Numbered from the stretch's first letter, positions 1 to 5,768 are shown. The stretch is DNA of 5,863 nucleotides from Candidatus Thorarchaeota archaeon (GCA_013138615.1 WTCK01000130.1:1-5863), one strand, 5' to 3'. The notes: generated by a model not told the origin, from the sequence alone. Numbers and translations: made by a program.

Positions 1-207
1 GCTGACGCGCTAGTCTACGAATTGTACCTTAGGAAATCTGGGACGTTGTATCTTATAGTCAAAGATGCTCTACAAGGGTATGAAACTAAAACAGAACCAG
101 AAACCCTATGTCAAGCCCTTAGCAGCCCGAAACTGAAAGAGAAAGTGAATGATATTATGAATGACCCTCTAGTCAAACGCGTCGAATCTTCTCCGCGAAT
201 GGAATGA
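1..207 (+). CDS. C-terminal fragment, possibly an Eco57I/TaqI-like DNA methylase (5' end outside window)
   Basis: The frame is open from base 1 to a TGA at 205-207, giving 68 residues with no credible internal start, so this is the tail of a longer gene. The fragment opens with ADALVYELYLRKSG. That resembles the 'D-x-hVYELY' segment near the end of many Eco57I/TaqI-like and BREX PglX-type N6-adenine methylases. Those proteins often close with a short helix followed by a '..HPWVKVIE'-like tail, which matches IMNDPLVKRVE here. If right, the full protein would methylate adenine in a restriction-modification or phage-defence setting. No catalytic motif (NPPY) is visible because that part lies upstream. 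The resemblance is from memory of family tails; an unrelated helical C-terminus is equally possible. That it is a real coding end is more secure than the function. Confidence 0.5.
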   Translation, partial: ADALVYELYLRKSGTLYLIVKDALQGYETKTEPETLCQALSSPKLKEKVNDIMNDPLVKRVESSPRME

Positions 208-235
208 TAATGCGAGAGTTCGAAGATGCTGATGC

Positions 236-243
236 TTAAATAA
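236..243 (+). promoter_or_regulatory. TATA box for the membrane-protein gene
   Basis: TTAAATAA sits in the 50-base gap after the upstream stop and fits the archaeal TATA consensus. Its centre is about 19 bases before the ATG at 258 and 34 before the ATG at 273. Transcription starting about 26 bases downstream would begin near 266, which would favour the second ATG. A tandem GATGCT repeat (225-236) abuts the box. No Shine-Dalgarno sequence lies before either ATG, so a leaderless or near-leaderless mRNA is likely. Confidence 0.5.
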
Positions 244-257
244 GACTCAGAAACAAA

Positions 258-887
258 ATGACGAGAAGCGATATGACTGAAGACAGACATCCAGACCAAA
301 ACTCGAAAGACCCCGAAGACATGGCTGAGGAAATTGCTGATGCGGTCTTAGAAGAGTCGGATGAGGATGTAGAGGACGGACTAACCCGAAAGGAAAAGGA
401 AGTTGAGAAGAACAAAGAAGAAGAGAGGGCTAGGAAAGCTCGAATACTGAGAAGGCAGCTTCGGAAGAGGGAGCTTGGCGTACTGCACTACAGGTGGCCC
501 GCGGTAATCCTCATAACCTCTGGGTTGCTCGCAATATCGACTGAGTTCTTGCCCGTCATGGTGCATCCTCCTGGAGTTGGTTTTGACACGTACTTCGATG
601 TCTTCATATCTACGGGAGGTTTGTTCTTCCTGTTCCCAGTCATTGCAGGCATCATACTGATCATATCAGGAGTGATAGCCTATAATGACCCACGAGCACC
701 CTACCTCTCGATTATCCCAGCAATGATGATGACTATGGCTGGGGCAATGGTATACTTCTTGGTGAGCTTCGCAGTAACAGTTGACCCGAATTTGGAGGGG
801 CAGGTTTTTGCGACAGGTATGCCTATTTCCATGTTCATAATCGCTATTGCTGCTTTGTTATCCATCGCCATGCGTGAGAAGGAGTAA
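258..887 (+). CDS. Four-helix membrane protein of unknown function with charged N-terminus
   Basis: I do not recognise this family. The 209-residue product has two parts. Residues 1-75 are strongly hydrophilic: an acidic stretch (about 19-40, rich in Glu and Asp) is followed by a Lys/Arg/Glu-rich segment (about 43-72) that should form a helix or short coiled coil and ends in RRQLRKRE. Four hydrophobic segments follow, at roughly 80-101, 118-141, 149-173 and 187-204, ending in the short basic tail REKE. By the positive-inside rule the N-terminus and C-terminus should both be cytoplasmic. There is no signal peptide, no cysteine pair and no obvious catalytic motif. An in-frame ATG at 273 (MTEDRHPDQN) is an alternative start that fits the TATA-box distance better. 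The stop lies 1 base from the stop of the convergent kinase gene. The acidic/basic tail could bind a partner or nucleic acid, but that is only inference. Confidence 0.85.
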   Translation: MTRSDMTEDRHPDQNSKDPEDMAEEIADAVLEESDEDVEDGLTRKEKEVEKNKEEERARKARILRRQLRKRELGVLHYRWPAVILITSGLLAISTEFLPVMVHPPGVGFDTYFDVFISTGGLFFLFPVIAGIILIISGVIAYNDPRAPYLSIIPAMMMTMAGAMVYFLVSFAVTVDPNLEGQVFATGMPISMFIIAIAALLSIAMREKE

Positions 888-888
888 C

Positions 889-1467
889 TCACGATACCTT
901 ATCTCTAAGGAAATCATCTAACCGCCCTTCCTGCTCCAACTGCTGCATCCAGTCTATTCGGTCCCCTTGAGCAGGATTCTTCATCAGTTCAATCATTGTA
1001 TCAACGGAATCTGAGGGGGGTCCATGACTGGTATCAATCTCGATGACCTTTGCTTCACCAAATGAATCTAGAGCATCCATTTGGCAAACACCTATCACCT
1101 CGGCTTCGACATTCTCATTGACTTTCGATTCGGTGTATCCCCGTTTTGTTAGACGTTCACGAAGAATAGCAGGGTGTGTTCGAAGAATGAAGACAATTTC
1201 GACTGAGCCGCTGGGAATAAGATCGATGTAGTGGCCCTCAACTACTACCCTCTTTCGCCTTTCGCCCACTTCATCGATTATCGCATCAACAAGGCAATCC
1301 TCGTTGATGATACCAGTGTCGCGAATCTTATCTTTCATTGATATGCATCCAGCCTTTTCCGCGAGAACGGTCAGCGAGATGACTTCAATGCTAAGCTTTG
1401 CTCCGAGAATGGAGGCAACCTTTGTCTTCCCTGTACCAGGCGAGCCTCCAATGAGAATGACACTCAT
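889..1467 (-). CDS. fap7: Fap7/AK6-type adenylate kinase (NTPase of small-subunit ribosome maturation)
   Basis: This 192-residue P-loop kinase matches the length and layout of archaeal 'putative adenylate kinase' proteins, the orthologues of eukaryotic Fap7/AK6 (hCINAP). The Walker A loop GGSPGTGKT lies at residues 7-15. A Walker B-like strand VVVEGHYIDLIP (74-85) contains the His of the family's D/E-x-H motif. A LID region at about 95-123 (LRTHPAILRERLTKRGY, then NVEAE) carries the arginines expected to contact phosphates. Family members have adenylate kinase and ATPase activity. In yeast and Pyrococcus, Fap7 binds ribosomal protein uS11 and acts in late 30S/40S maturation. The cytosol is the expected site. 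The ATG at 1467 places the P-loop at the usual distance from the N-terminus. No Shine-Dalgarno site precedes it, but a TTATTT element about 26 bases upstream on the minus strand (1491-1496) would suit a leaderless transcript. It is divergent from the acetyltransferase operon and convergent with the membrane-protein gene. Confidence 0.88.
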   Translation of the reverse strand: MSVILIGGSPGTGKTKVASILGAKLSIEVISLTVLAEKAGCISMKDKIRDTGIINEDCLVDAIIDEVGERRKRVVVEGHYIDLIPSGSVEIVFILRTHPAILRERLTKRGYTESKVNENVEAEVIGVCQMDALDSFGEAKVIEIDTSHGPPSDSVDTMIELMKNPAQGDRIDWMQQLEQEGRLDDFLRDKVS

Positions 1468-1597
1468 GATACCAAGCTGTATGCAGATGCCAAATAATGC
1501 CTTTGTATCTTGAGCTAAGAATGGTCTGCTGCATAAGTGATAAAAGAAGATTGAAAGTGTGTGAATAATTGATTAACTGGCAAGCGTGAGTGCAAGC
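1468..1597. promoter_or_regulatory. Divergent promoter region between kinase and acetyltransferase genes
   Basis: About 130 non-coding bases must hold promoters for both directions. On the plus strand, TGATAAAAG (1538-1546) and the AT-rich GAATAATTGATTA (1562-1574) are TATA candidates. The second is centred near 1568, about 30 bases before the ATG at 1598, and could give a very short leader. On the minus strand, TTATTT (reading 1496 to 1491) lies about 26 bases before the kinase ATG. None matches the consensus as well as the boxes at 236 or 5630, so the assignments are tentative. I see no hairpin or operator-like repeat here. Confidence 0.4.
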
Positions 1598-2125
1598 ATG
1601 AACGAGGGAGAATCTCAACTGCAGAGTATTCGACAGTTTGAGCCCTCAGATATCAAGGCAGTTATTGACATCAATCGTACGAGTCTTCCTGAAAATTACC
1701 CGGACCAATTCTTTCTGGGGCTTCATTACCACGCACCAAAGGGATTCCTCGTTGCCATCGTGGACGGTAGTATTGTCGGATACATCATGTGCAGAATTGA
1801 GAGGGGTATCTCAAGCTTCGGACGGTTTCCAGTCAAGAAAGGACATATTGTTTCGATAGCTGTTGCAGACGAACATAGACACCTTGGCCTGGGAACCAAG
1901 CTGATCGAGGCTGGCATGGAAGGCATGGTATCATATGGTGCAGCCGAGTTCTTCCTTGAAGTTAGGAAAGCCAATGAGGCGGCCACTGGAATCTACGAGA
2001 AGCTTGGATACGACATAAAGCGGGTCTTGAAAGGGTATTACAGAGATGGAGAAGATGCCTATCTCATGATCAAGAAACACGCTAGTAATGCAGAGGAAGT
2101 AGCGGCTCATGACACACAGGATTGA
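1598..2125 (+). CDS. rimI: Ard1/RimI-type N-alpha-acetyltransferase (GNAT family)
   Basis: The 175-residue product is a single GNAT domain closest in motifs to archaeal NatA-like Ard1 enzymes, which move acetyl from acetyl-CoA to protein N-termini. Visible signatures (numbered from this ATG) are LPENYPDQFF (30-39), which lines the substrate side, strand HIVSIAVADEHR (83-94), and the acetyl-CoA pyrophosphate loop RHLGLG (94-99). LEVRKANEAA (120-129) and YEKLGY (133-138) follow. The ending LKGYYRDGEDAYLM (144-157) is characteristic of archaeal Ard1 and eukaryotic Naa10/Naa50. Bacterial RimI acts on ribosomal protein S18; archaeal members act more broadly. An in-frame GTG at 1586 would add MSAS; ATG is preferred because no ribosome-binding site supports the GTG. 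The last 17 bases overlap the DUF89 gene, implying one operon and probable translational coupling. Confidence 0.9.
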   Translation: MNEGESQLQSIRQFEPSDIKAVIDINRTSLPENYPDQFFLGLHYHAPKGFLVAIVDGSIVGYIMCRIERGISSFGRFPVKKGHIVSIAVADEHRHLGLGTKLIEAGMEGMVSYGAAEFFLEVRKANEAATGIYEKLGYDIKRVLKGYYRDGEDAYLMIKKHASNAEEVAAHDTQD

Positions 2126-3026
2126 GGTGCCGCTTGTTCCTGAATGTTCGGCATGCATAATAAACAGCCTAGGTACCCTGATTCCACTACTAACAGATAA
2201 TGATGATGAGCGTTTCAGGCTATTCGCATTAGCTTATTCCCGACTGGCAACTGGCTTCCAGAAGAAGACAGATCCTGCAACTCTCTCTATCGAGCTCTAT
2301 CGAGAGCTCTACGAAATCAGCGGTGTCAAAGACCCTTACAGCGAGTTGAAAGCTCAGAGCATTGAAGCAGCTAAGAAGACTCTACCCGCAGTAGAGAAAA
2401 TTATACTTGGATTCTCTGGCTACGAAAGACTGAGAGCGGCGCTTGCTGCATCCATCGCAGGAAACGTGATTGACTTCAACACTGCAGGTCATGAAGCGAA
2501 TCTCTCCGAGTTGGAGGGAACATTCACTCAAGTTATGGACCAGGGTTTTGATTTGGATGACTCTCGTCATCTGTGGCAGACTCTTGTCGCCAGACATGGA
2601 GACCTTCTCTTTATTGCAGACAACGCTGGAGAGAACCTGTTCGACATTCCATTGCTGCGTCTTCTTGTGGAGCTCGGGTGGAGAGTGACCTATGTGGTCA
2701 AGGGCAAACCGATGATCAACGACGCCACAGAGGAGGATGTCAGAGGAACTGAAACTGAGAAGCTAGCTGACATTTCAAATACTGGAGCATGGGCACACGG
2801 AGTGCCTAGGCAGTGGGTCAGCAAGGAGTTTCTTGAGAAAGTTGATTCAAGTGACTTGGTGCTTTCCAAGGGGCAGGCAAACATTGAAACATTTCCGGAG
2901 ATTCAGAGAGAAACCAATGTGGAAACCTACTACATTCTCAAAGGCAAGTGCCCTCATATTTCTCGAGCAATAGGAGCCAAGAAGGGAGATAATATCGTAC
3001 TTCGTAGACCCGTCCTTGATGAGTGA
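2109..3026 (+). CDS. DUF89/ARMT1-like damage-control phosphatase
   Basis: The 305-residue protein has the full set of DUF89 (ARMT1-like) motifs. Near the N-terminus PECSACI holds the Cys13/Cys16 pair seen in archaeal members. The core has GNVIDF (118-123), DNAGENLFDIPLL (171-183) with the metal-binding Asp171, Asn172 and the following Glu, and VVKGKPMINDAT (196-207). These are followed by SKGQANIET (253-261) and LKGKCP (277-282). The family comprises divalent-metal-dependent phosphatases thought to remove damaged or excess sugar phosphates and related metabolites. The human member was also described as a protein carboxyl methyltransferase. The natural substrate here cannot be read from sequence. 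Length is normal for the archaeal subfamily. The gene starts inside the acetyltransferase gene; GAGGAAG at 2093-2099 is a plausible ribosome-binding site, 9 bases from the ATG. A T-run lies about 33 bases beyond the stop. Confidence 0.9.
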   Translation: MTHRIEVPLVPECSACIINSLGTLIPLLTDNDDERFRLFALAYSRLATGFQKKTDPATLSIELYRELYEISGVKDPYSELKAQSIEAAKKTLPAVEKIILGFSGYERLRAALAASIAGNVIDFNTAGHEANLSELEGTFTQVMDQGFDLDDSRHLWQTLVARHGDLLFIADNAGENLFDIPLLRLLVELGWRVTYVVKGKPMINDATEEDVRGTETEKLADISNTGAWAHGVPRQWVSKEFLEKVDSSDLVLSKGQANIETFPEIQRETNVETYYILKGKCPHISRAIGAKKGDNIVLRRPVLDE

Positions 3027-3058
3027 TGGAATGACCTGAGCTTGTATCCCTGACAACC

Positions 3059-3063
3059 TTTTT
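3059..3063 (+). terminator. Possible T-run terminator of the acetyltransferase-DUF89 operon
   Basis: Five consecutive T residues within CCTTTTTATCC lie shortly after the DUF89 stop, the kind of oligo-T tract at which archaeal RNA polymerase releases. No stem precedes it, as is usual in archaea. The tract is short, and TTTTTAT could instead be read as a weak TATA element. Confidence 0.35.
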
Positions 3064-3113
3064 ATCCCTCAATAGTCGCGGCACGGCTTACCGCTTGATG
3101 GACGGAAGACAAC

Positions 3114-3121
3114 GCTTAAAT
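3114..3121 (+). promoter_or_regulatory. TATA box candidate 1 for the thermosome gene
   Basis: GCTTAAAT repeats the core seen before the membrane-protein gene (233-241, TGCTTAAAT). It is the best consensus match in this gap, with purine-rich sequence before it that could be a BRE. Transcription about 26 bases downstream would start near 3144 and give a leader of about 58 bases that contains the inverted repeat at 3161-3185. Confidence 0.45.
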
Positions 3122-3149
3122 GCAATCTAGAAGACGAAGTGCATGTACA

Positions 3150-3156
3150 GTTTTAT
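3150..3156 (+). promoter_or_regulatory. TATA box candidate 2 for the thermosome gene
   Basis: GTTTTAT resembles a TATA box. Initiation about 26 bases on would fall near 3180, leaving a short leader with the Shine-Dalgarno site and placing the inverted repeat at 3161-3185 directly between the TATA box and the start point. It competes with the element at 3114; the sequence alone does not decide. Confidence 0.35.
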
Positions 3157-3160
3157 CTAG

Positions 3161-3185
3161 CTAGTCCAATTTGGATGCGGACTAG
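3161..3185. repeat. Perfect 7-bp inverted repeat upstream of the thermosome start
   Basis: CTAGTCC (3161-3167) and GGACTAG (3179-3185) are exact reverse complements separated by 11 bases. A second, smaller palindrome TCCAATTTGGA (3165-3175) overlaps the left arm. The right arm ends where the Shine-Dalgarno stretch begins. The symmetry suits either a dimeric repressor operator or an mRNA hairpin, depending on which upstream TATA box is used. Confidence 0.5.
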
Positions 3186-3192
3186 GTGGAGG
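3185..3192 (+). promoter_or_regulatory. Strong Shine-Dalgarno site for the thermosome gene
   Basis: GGTGGAGG contains GGAGG (3188-3192), complementary to the 3' end of 16S rRNA, 9 bases before the ATG at 3202. It is the clearest ribosome-binding site in the window and fixes the thermosome start. Its first base is the last base of the inverted repeat. Confidence 0.75.
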
Positions 3193-3201
3193 ATGTAGAT
3201 A

Positions 3202-4836
3202 ATGAGTCAGCAACCGATAATTGTCCTCAGAGAAGATACTGAGAGAACACGTGGGCGTGATGCTCAGAGAAACAACATCATGGCTGCAATTGTGATTGGT
3301 GAGGCAGTCAAGTCAGCACTAGGGCCCAAAGGCATGGATAAGATGCTAGTTGATTCCTTTGGAGATATCACCGTGACCAATGACGGCGCAACCATCCTGA
3401 AGGAGATGGACGTTGCACACCCAGCCGCCAAGATGGTAATCGAAGTCAGCAAGACCGTAGACCAGGAAGTTGGCGACGGCACAACCACAGCCGCCGTTCT
3501 AACTGGTGAATTGCTCAAGCAAGCTGAGGTGCTCTTGGACCAAAACATCCATCCAACAACCATAATCAGTGGTTACAGGAAAGCGGCTAAGAAGGCACTC
3601 GAAGTCATTGAAGAAGAATCTGAAACGGTGGATCCATCTAGCTCAGGCTACAGGAAATTGCTCCTTGATGCGGCGAATGTCGCAATGTCAAGCAAGTTTG
3701 TTTCCACATCTCGCGACGAGCTCGCTAAGATCGTGGTCGATGCCATTCTCCTTTTGAGCAAGGATTTAGCTGAGGGTGAAGATATCGACATGGATGACCT
3801 GCCCCGACAGAAGCAGCATGGAATGACAATTGATGAAACCAAACTGGTCAAGGGTCTAGTCTTGGACAAGGAGATAGTTCATCCAGGCATGCCGAAGAAG
3901 ATCGTGCAAGCCAAAATAGCGCTCCTGGAATCAGCCATCGAAGTCACCAAAACAGAGTTCGATGCAAAGATTCAGATAACTGATCCCACTGCAATGCAGA
4001 GCTTCCTTGATGAAGAGCAACGCATGCTCAAGAGCATGGTCGATAAGATAGTGGAATCAGGAGCGAACGTTGTAATTGCCCAGAAGGGCATTGATGATGT
4101 GGCGCAGCATTATCTTGCAAAGAATGGCATTCTTGCGGTGCGCAGAATCAAGAAGTCGGATGTCGAGCGCATCCACAAGGCTACTGGAGCAGCAATCGTG
4201 TCCAAGATCCAGAACCTCACAAAGGCCGATCTTGGTAAGGCAAAGATTGTGGAACAGAGGCTTGTAGGCGAAGATAAGATGCTCTTTATTGAGGGAACCC
4301 CTAAGAGCTCTGTCGCTACACTGTTGGTGCGCGGAGGCACCAGTCATGTAGTTGATGAAGTTGATCGTGCCCTGAACGATGCCTTGTACGTCGTGCGCGA
4401 CATAGTCATCTATCCCAAGATTACTTACGGTGGTGGCGCGCTCGCGAGTGCAATAGCAACGCGGTTGCGCAAATACGCGTCATCACTTGAAGGGCGAGAG
4501 CAGTACGCTGTCAACGCATTCGCTGATGCTGCAGAGGTGATTCCAGTCACCCTTGCAGAGAACGCAGGATTCGATCCAATCGACATTCTCGTCAGCCTCA
4601 GGTCAGCCCACACCGAAGGCAAGTCAACCTATGGTGTAGACATCACCAAGGGCAAGGTGCGAGATATGAAACAAACCCGCATTATCGAACCAGCGCTCGT
4701 CAGCAAACAGATTGTCATGTCAGCCTCCGAAGCGGCCCAGATGATTTTGAAAATCGACGATGTCATTGCCAGCAAGGGCATGGGCGGCATGGGCGGCCCA
4801 GGTGGACCTGGCGGCGAGGACTTCGACGACGAATAG
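3202..4836 (+). CDS. ths: Thermosome subunit (group II chaperonin)
   Basis: This full-length 544-residue subunit belongs to the archaeal/eukaryotic (TRiC/CCT) group II chaperonins, which form double rings and fold proteins in the cytosol in ATP-driven cycles with a built-in lid. The equatorial domain begins with ALGPKGMDKMLVD (39-51) and TNDGATIL (59-66). The nucleotide-binding GDGTTTAAVL (91-100) carries the key Asp92. The intermediate and apical domains occupy about 145-405, with the helical-protrusion region near 245-275. LNDALYVVRD (391-400) holds the catalytic Asp393 of the intermediate domain. The C-terminal equatorial half has GGGA (410-413), LAENAGFDPIDIL (451-463) and IDDVIASKG (518-526). 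The tail is the typical Gly/Met-rich stretch GMGGMGGPGGPGG followed by an acidic end. The promoter region has its own repeat and a strong ribosome-binding site, consistent with high and perhaps regulated expression. Whether it forms homo- or hetero-oligomers is not visible. Confidence 0.97.
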   Translation: MSQQPIIVLREDTERTRGRDAQRNNIMAAIVIGEAVKSALGPKGMDKMLVDSFGDITVTNDGATILKEMDVAHPAAKMVIEVSKTVDQEVGDGTTTAAVLTGELLKQAEVLLDQNIHPTTIISGYRKAAKKALEVIEEESETVDPSSSGYRKLLLDAANVAMSSKFVSTSRDELAKIVVDAILLLSKDLAEGEDIDMDDLPRQKQHGMTIDETKLVKGLVLDKEIVHPGMPKKIVQAKIALLESAIEVTKTEFDAKIQITDPTAMQSFLDEEQRMLKSMVDKIVESGANVVIAQKGIDDVAQHYLAKNGILAVRRIKKSDVERIHKATGAAIVSKIQNLTKADLGKAKIVEQRLVGEDKMLFIEGTPKSSVATLLVRGGTSHVVDEVDRALNDALYVVRDIVIYPKITYGGGALASAIATRLRKYASSLEGREQYAVNAFADAAEVIPVTLAENAGFDPIDILVSLRSAHTEGKSTYGVDITKGKVRDMKQTRIIEPALVSKQIVMSASEAAQMILKIDDVIASKGMGGMGGPGGPGGEDFDDE

Positions 4837-4872
4837 AAGCAGTTAAGCGATATACTCTAACTGGTGTTGAAC

Positions 4873-5541
4873 ATGTCAAAAGGCCCCAAACCCGAAAAAA
4901 CAGATGAAACGGAAGCACAAGAGCCGATTAACCCGGCAGTAATACTGGTCAATATACCTGGAATAGGACCCAAGACTGCAGAAAAGATGGTGGCGGCGGG
5001 CTTCGATTCATTGGAGAAGCTATCAAAATCGAAAGCTGAAGATCTTGCCTTAGCTGTACCAGGCATTAGTGTTAAGAAAGCTGAAACATACATAACCGGG
5101 TCGAAGACTTTAGCGGAAGCTATCGCGTCAGGAGCAGTAGACATAACAGGGCGGGCGAAAAAGGCCAAAAGAAAGAAAGCAGCGGAACCAGATCCAGATA
5201 AACACGACCTTCCACCTGCTGAGCAAATCGTCCGTGCTGAAAAAAGAGAGTCACTGGAAACGGGACTTGACCGAGAAAAGAAGAAAATGGGAATTCCATT
5301 CGGACCCAAATGGCTCACGAGATTCGAAAAAGCAAGAATCATCGGTGCACGTGCTCTGCAGATCTCAATGGGTGCACCAATTCTTGTCAATACAAAAACT
5401 GCACCAAGCGGCTTATTTGCTCTTGCCGAGCATGAGCTCAAAGCTGGAAACCTCCCGATAACTCTCAGGAGAACCCTTCCGACTGGTGAGTATGCAGATA
5501 TCCCACTTCAGATACTGTTGAAGAACACGAGGCTGGATTGA
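4873..5541 (+). CDS. rpoK: RNA polymerase subunit K (Rpb6/omega) with N-terminal helix-hairpin-helix domain
   Basis: The 222-residue product joins two modules. Residues 148-219 are a complete Rpb6/RpoK domain: LTRFEKARIIGARALQISMG (148-167) is the family signature, followed by GAP, the EHELKAGNLPITLRR segment and the IPLQILL ending. Subunit K clamps the largest polymerase subunit and aids assembly. The N-terminal part has an acidic, disordered lead (1-20) and then two helix-hairpin-helix motifs: IPGIGPKTAEKMVAAGF (28-44) and VPGISVKKAETYI (62-74), like the N-terminal domain of RadA/Rad51. A basic stretch RAKKAKRKK (94-102) and a charged linker to about 145 follow. Free-standing archaeal RpoK is usually under 100 residues, so the extension is unusual. 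ATG 4873 is chosen; in-frame GTG 4864 and TTG 4867 would add three or two residues. The gap after the thermosome stop is 36 bases with no T-run, so cotranscription is possible, although GATATACT (4849-4856) might be a weak promoter. Confidence 0.9.
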   Translation: MSKGPKPEKTDETEAQEPINPAVILVNIPGIGPKTAEKMVAAGFDSLEKLSKSKAEDLALAVPGISVKKAETYITGSKTLAEAIASGAVDITGRAKKAKRKKAAEPDPDKHDLPPAEQIVRAEKRESLETGLDREKKKMGIPFGPKWLTRFEKARIIGARALQISMGAPILVNTKTAPSGLFALAEHELKAGNLPITLRRTLPTGEYADIPLQILLKNTRLD

Positions 5542-5559
5542 ATCCTGCCTCAACCATTC

Positions 5560-5569
5560 TTTTTTCTTT
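5560..5569 (+). terminator. T-rich terminator after rpoK
   Basis: TTTTTTCTTT begins 18 bases beyond the rpoK stop codon. Such T-rich tracts without a hairpin are the usual intrinsic terminator of archaeal polymerase. It would end the thermosome-rpoK transcript before the hisS promoter. Confidence 0.65.
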
Positions 5570-5629
5570 ACGCCTCCATGTTCCTACTGCTGTGGTAATC
5601 GGGCACTATCCCTATTGTCTAGCGCAAGA

Positions 5630-5635
5630 TTTAAA
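5630..5635 (+). promoter_or_regulatory. TATA box upstream of hisS
   Basis: TTTAAA, preceded by CGCAAGA (5623-5629) as a BRE-like element, is the nearest match to an archaeal core promoter in the window. Transcription should start near 5656-5660. That leaves a leader of about 110 bases before the hisS ATG, or implies a separate short transcript in between. Confidence 0.6.
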
Positions 5636-5660
5636 CCGCAATAACTCAATGCCCGTGTTG

Positions 5661-5737
5661 GTGACAATGATGAATGCTGGTGACCAAGTTCATCTATTTC
5701 TTTAGGGACGCCGTAGTCCTTCCGGTCATCTCGTCAC
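5661..5737 (+). other. Possible structured leader or small RNA upstream of hisS
   Basis: Directly after the predicted transcription start, three nested complementary pairs occur. GTGAC (5661-5665) pairs with GTCAC (5733-5737). GGTGACC (5679-5685) pairs with GGTCATC (5724-5730), with one G-U. AGGGAC (5704-5709) pairs with GTCCTT (5716-5721), with one G-U and a 6-base loop. The bulges are strongly lopsided to the 5' side. An 18-codon reading frame (ATG 5649, MPVLVTMMNAGDQVHLFL, stop 5703-5705) crosses the area; its start would precede the predicted transcription start, though the internal ATGs at 5667 and 5670 would not. The fold is drawn by eye and chance pairing is possible. No known RNA family is recognised. 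Confidence 0.3.
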
Positions 5738-5768
5738 GTTGCCGTTCGAATATCTGGGAAGTTTCAGA

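Noticed and set aside
225..236. Tandem GATGCT repeat next to the TATA box.
   Set aside because: Two copies of a 6-mer are short enough to be chance and no further copies are seen.
3078..3094. GCGG and CCGC could form a 4-bp stem.
   Set aside because: It is too short, with a 9-base loop and no T-run directly after it, so neither a terminator nor an operator is supported.
3264..3563. A 99-codon open frame on the minus strand inside the thermosome gene.
   Set aside because: It is antisense to the conserved ATP-binding region and its length is explained by the codon bias of the real gene.
4429..4452. The thermosome lacks the Glu that often follows GGGA (GGGA-x-E); it has Ala at residue 415.
   Set aside because: As I recall, some well-studied archaeal subunits, such as Thermoplasma alpha, also vary at this spot, and the catalytic Asp92 and Asp393 are intact, so I do not treat this as an inactive paralogue.
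4857..5441. A 194-codon open frame on the minus strand opposite rpoK.
   Set aside because: It lies antisense to an unmistakable subunit K gene, has a Ser/Ala-rich composition with no recognisable motif, and no promoter or ribosome-binding site; it is a shadow frame.
5667..5673. ATGATGA matches the box C consensus of C/D guide RNAs.
   Set aside because: No CTGA box D occurs downstream before hisS, and no C'/D' pair is visible, so a C/D sRNA is not supported.
5740..5756. GTTCGAAT looks like a tRNA T-loop.
   Set aside because: The base after the loop is A rather than the required C, the flanks do not form a 5-bp T stem, and no acceptor or anticodon arms can be drawn.
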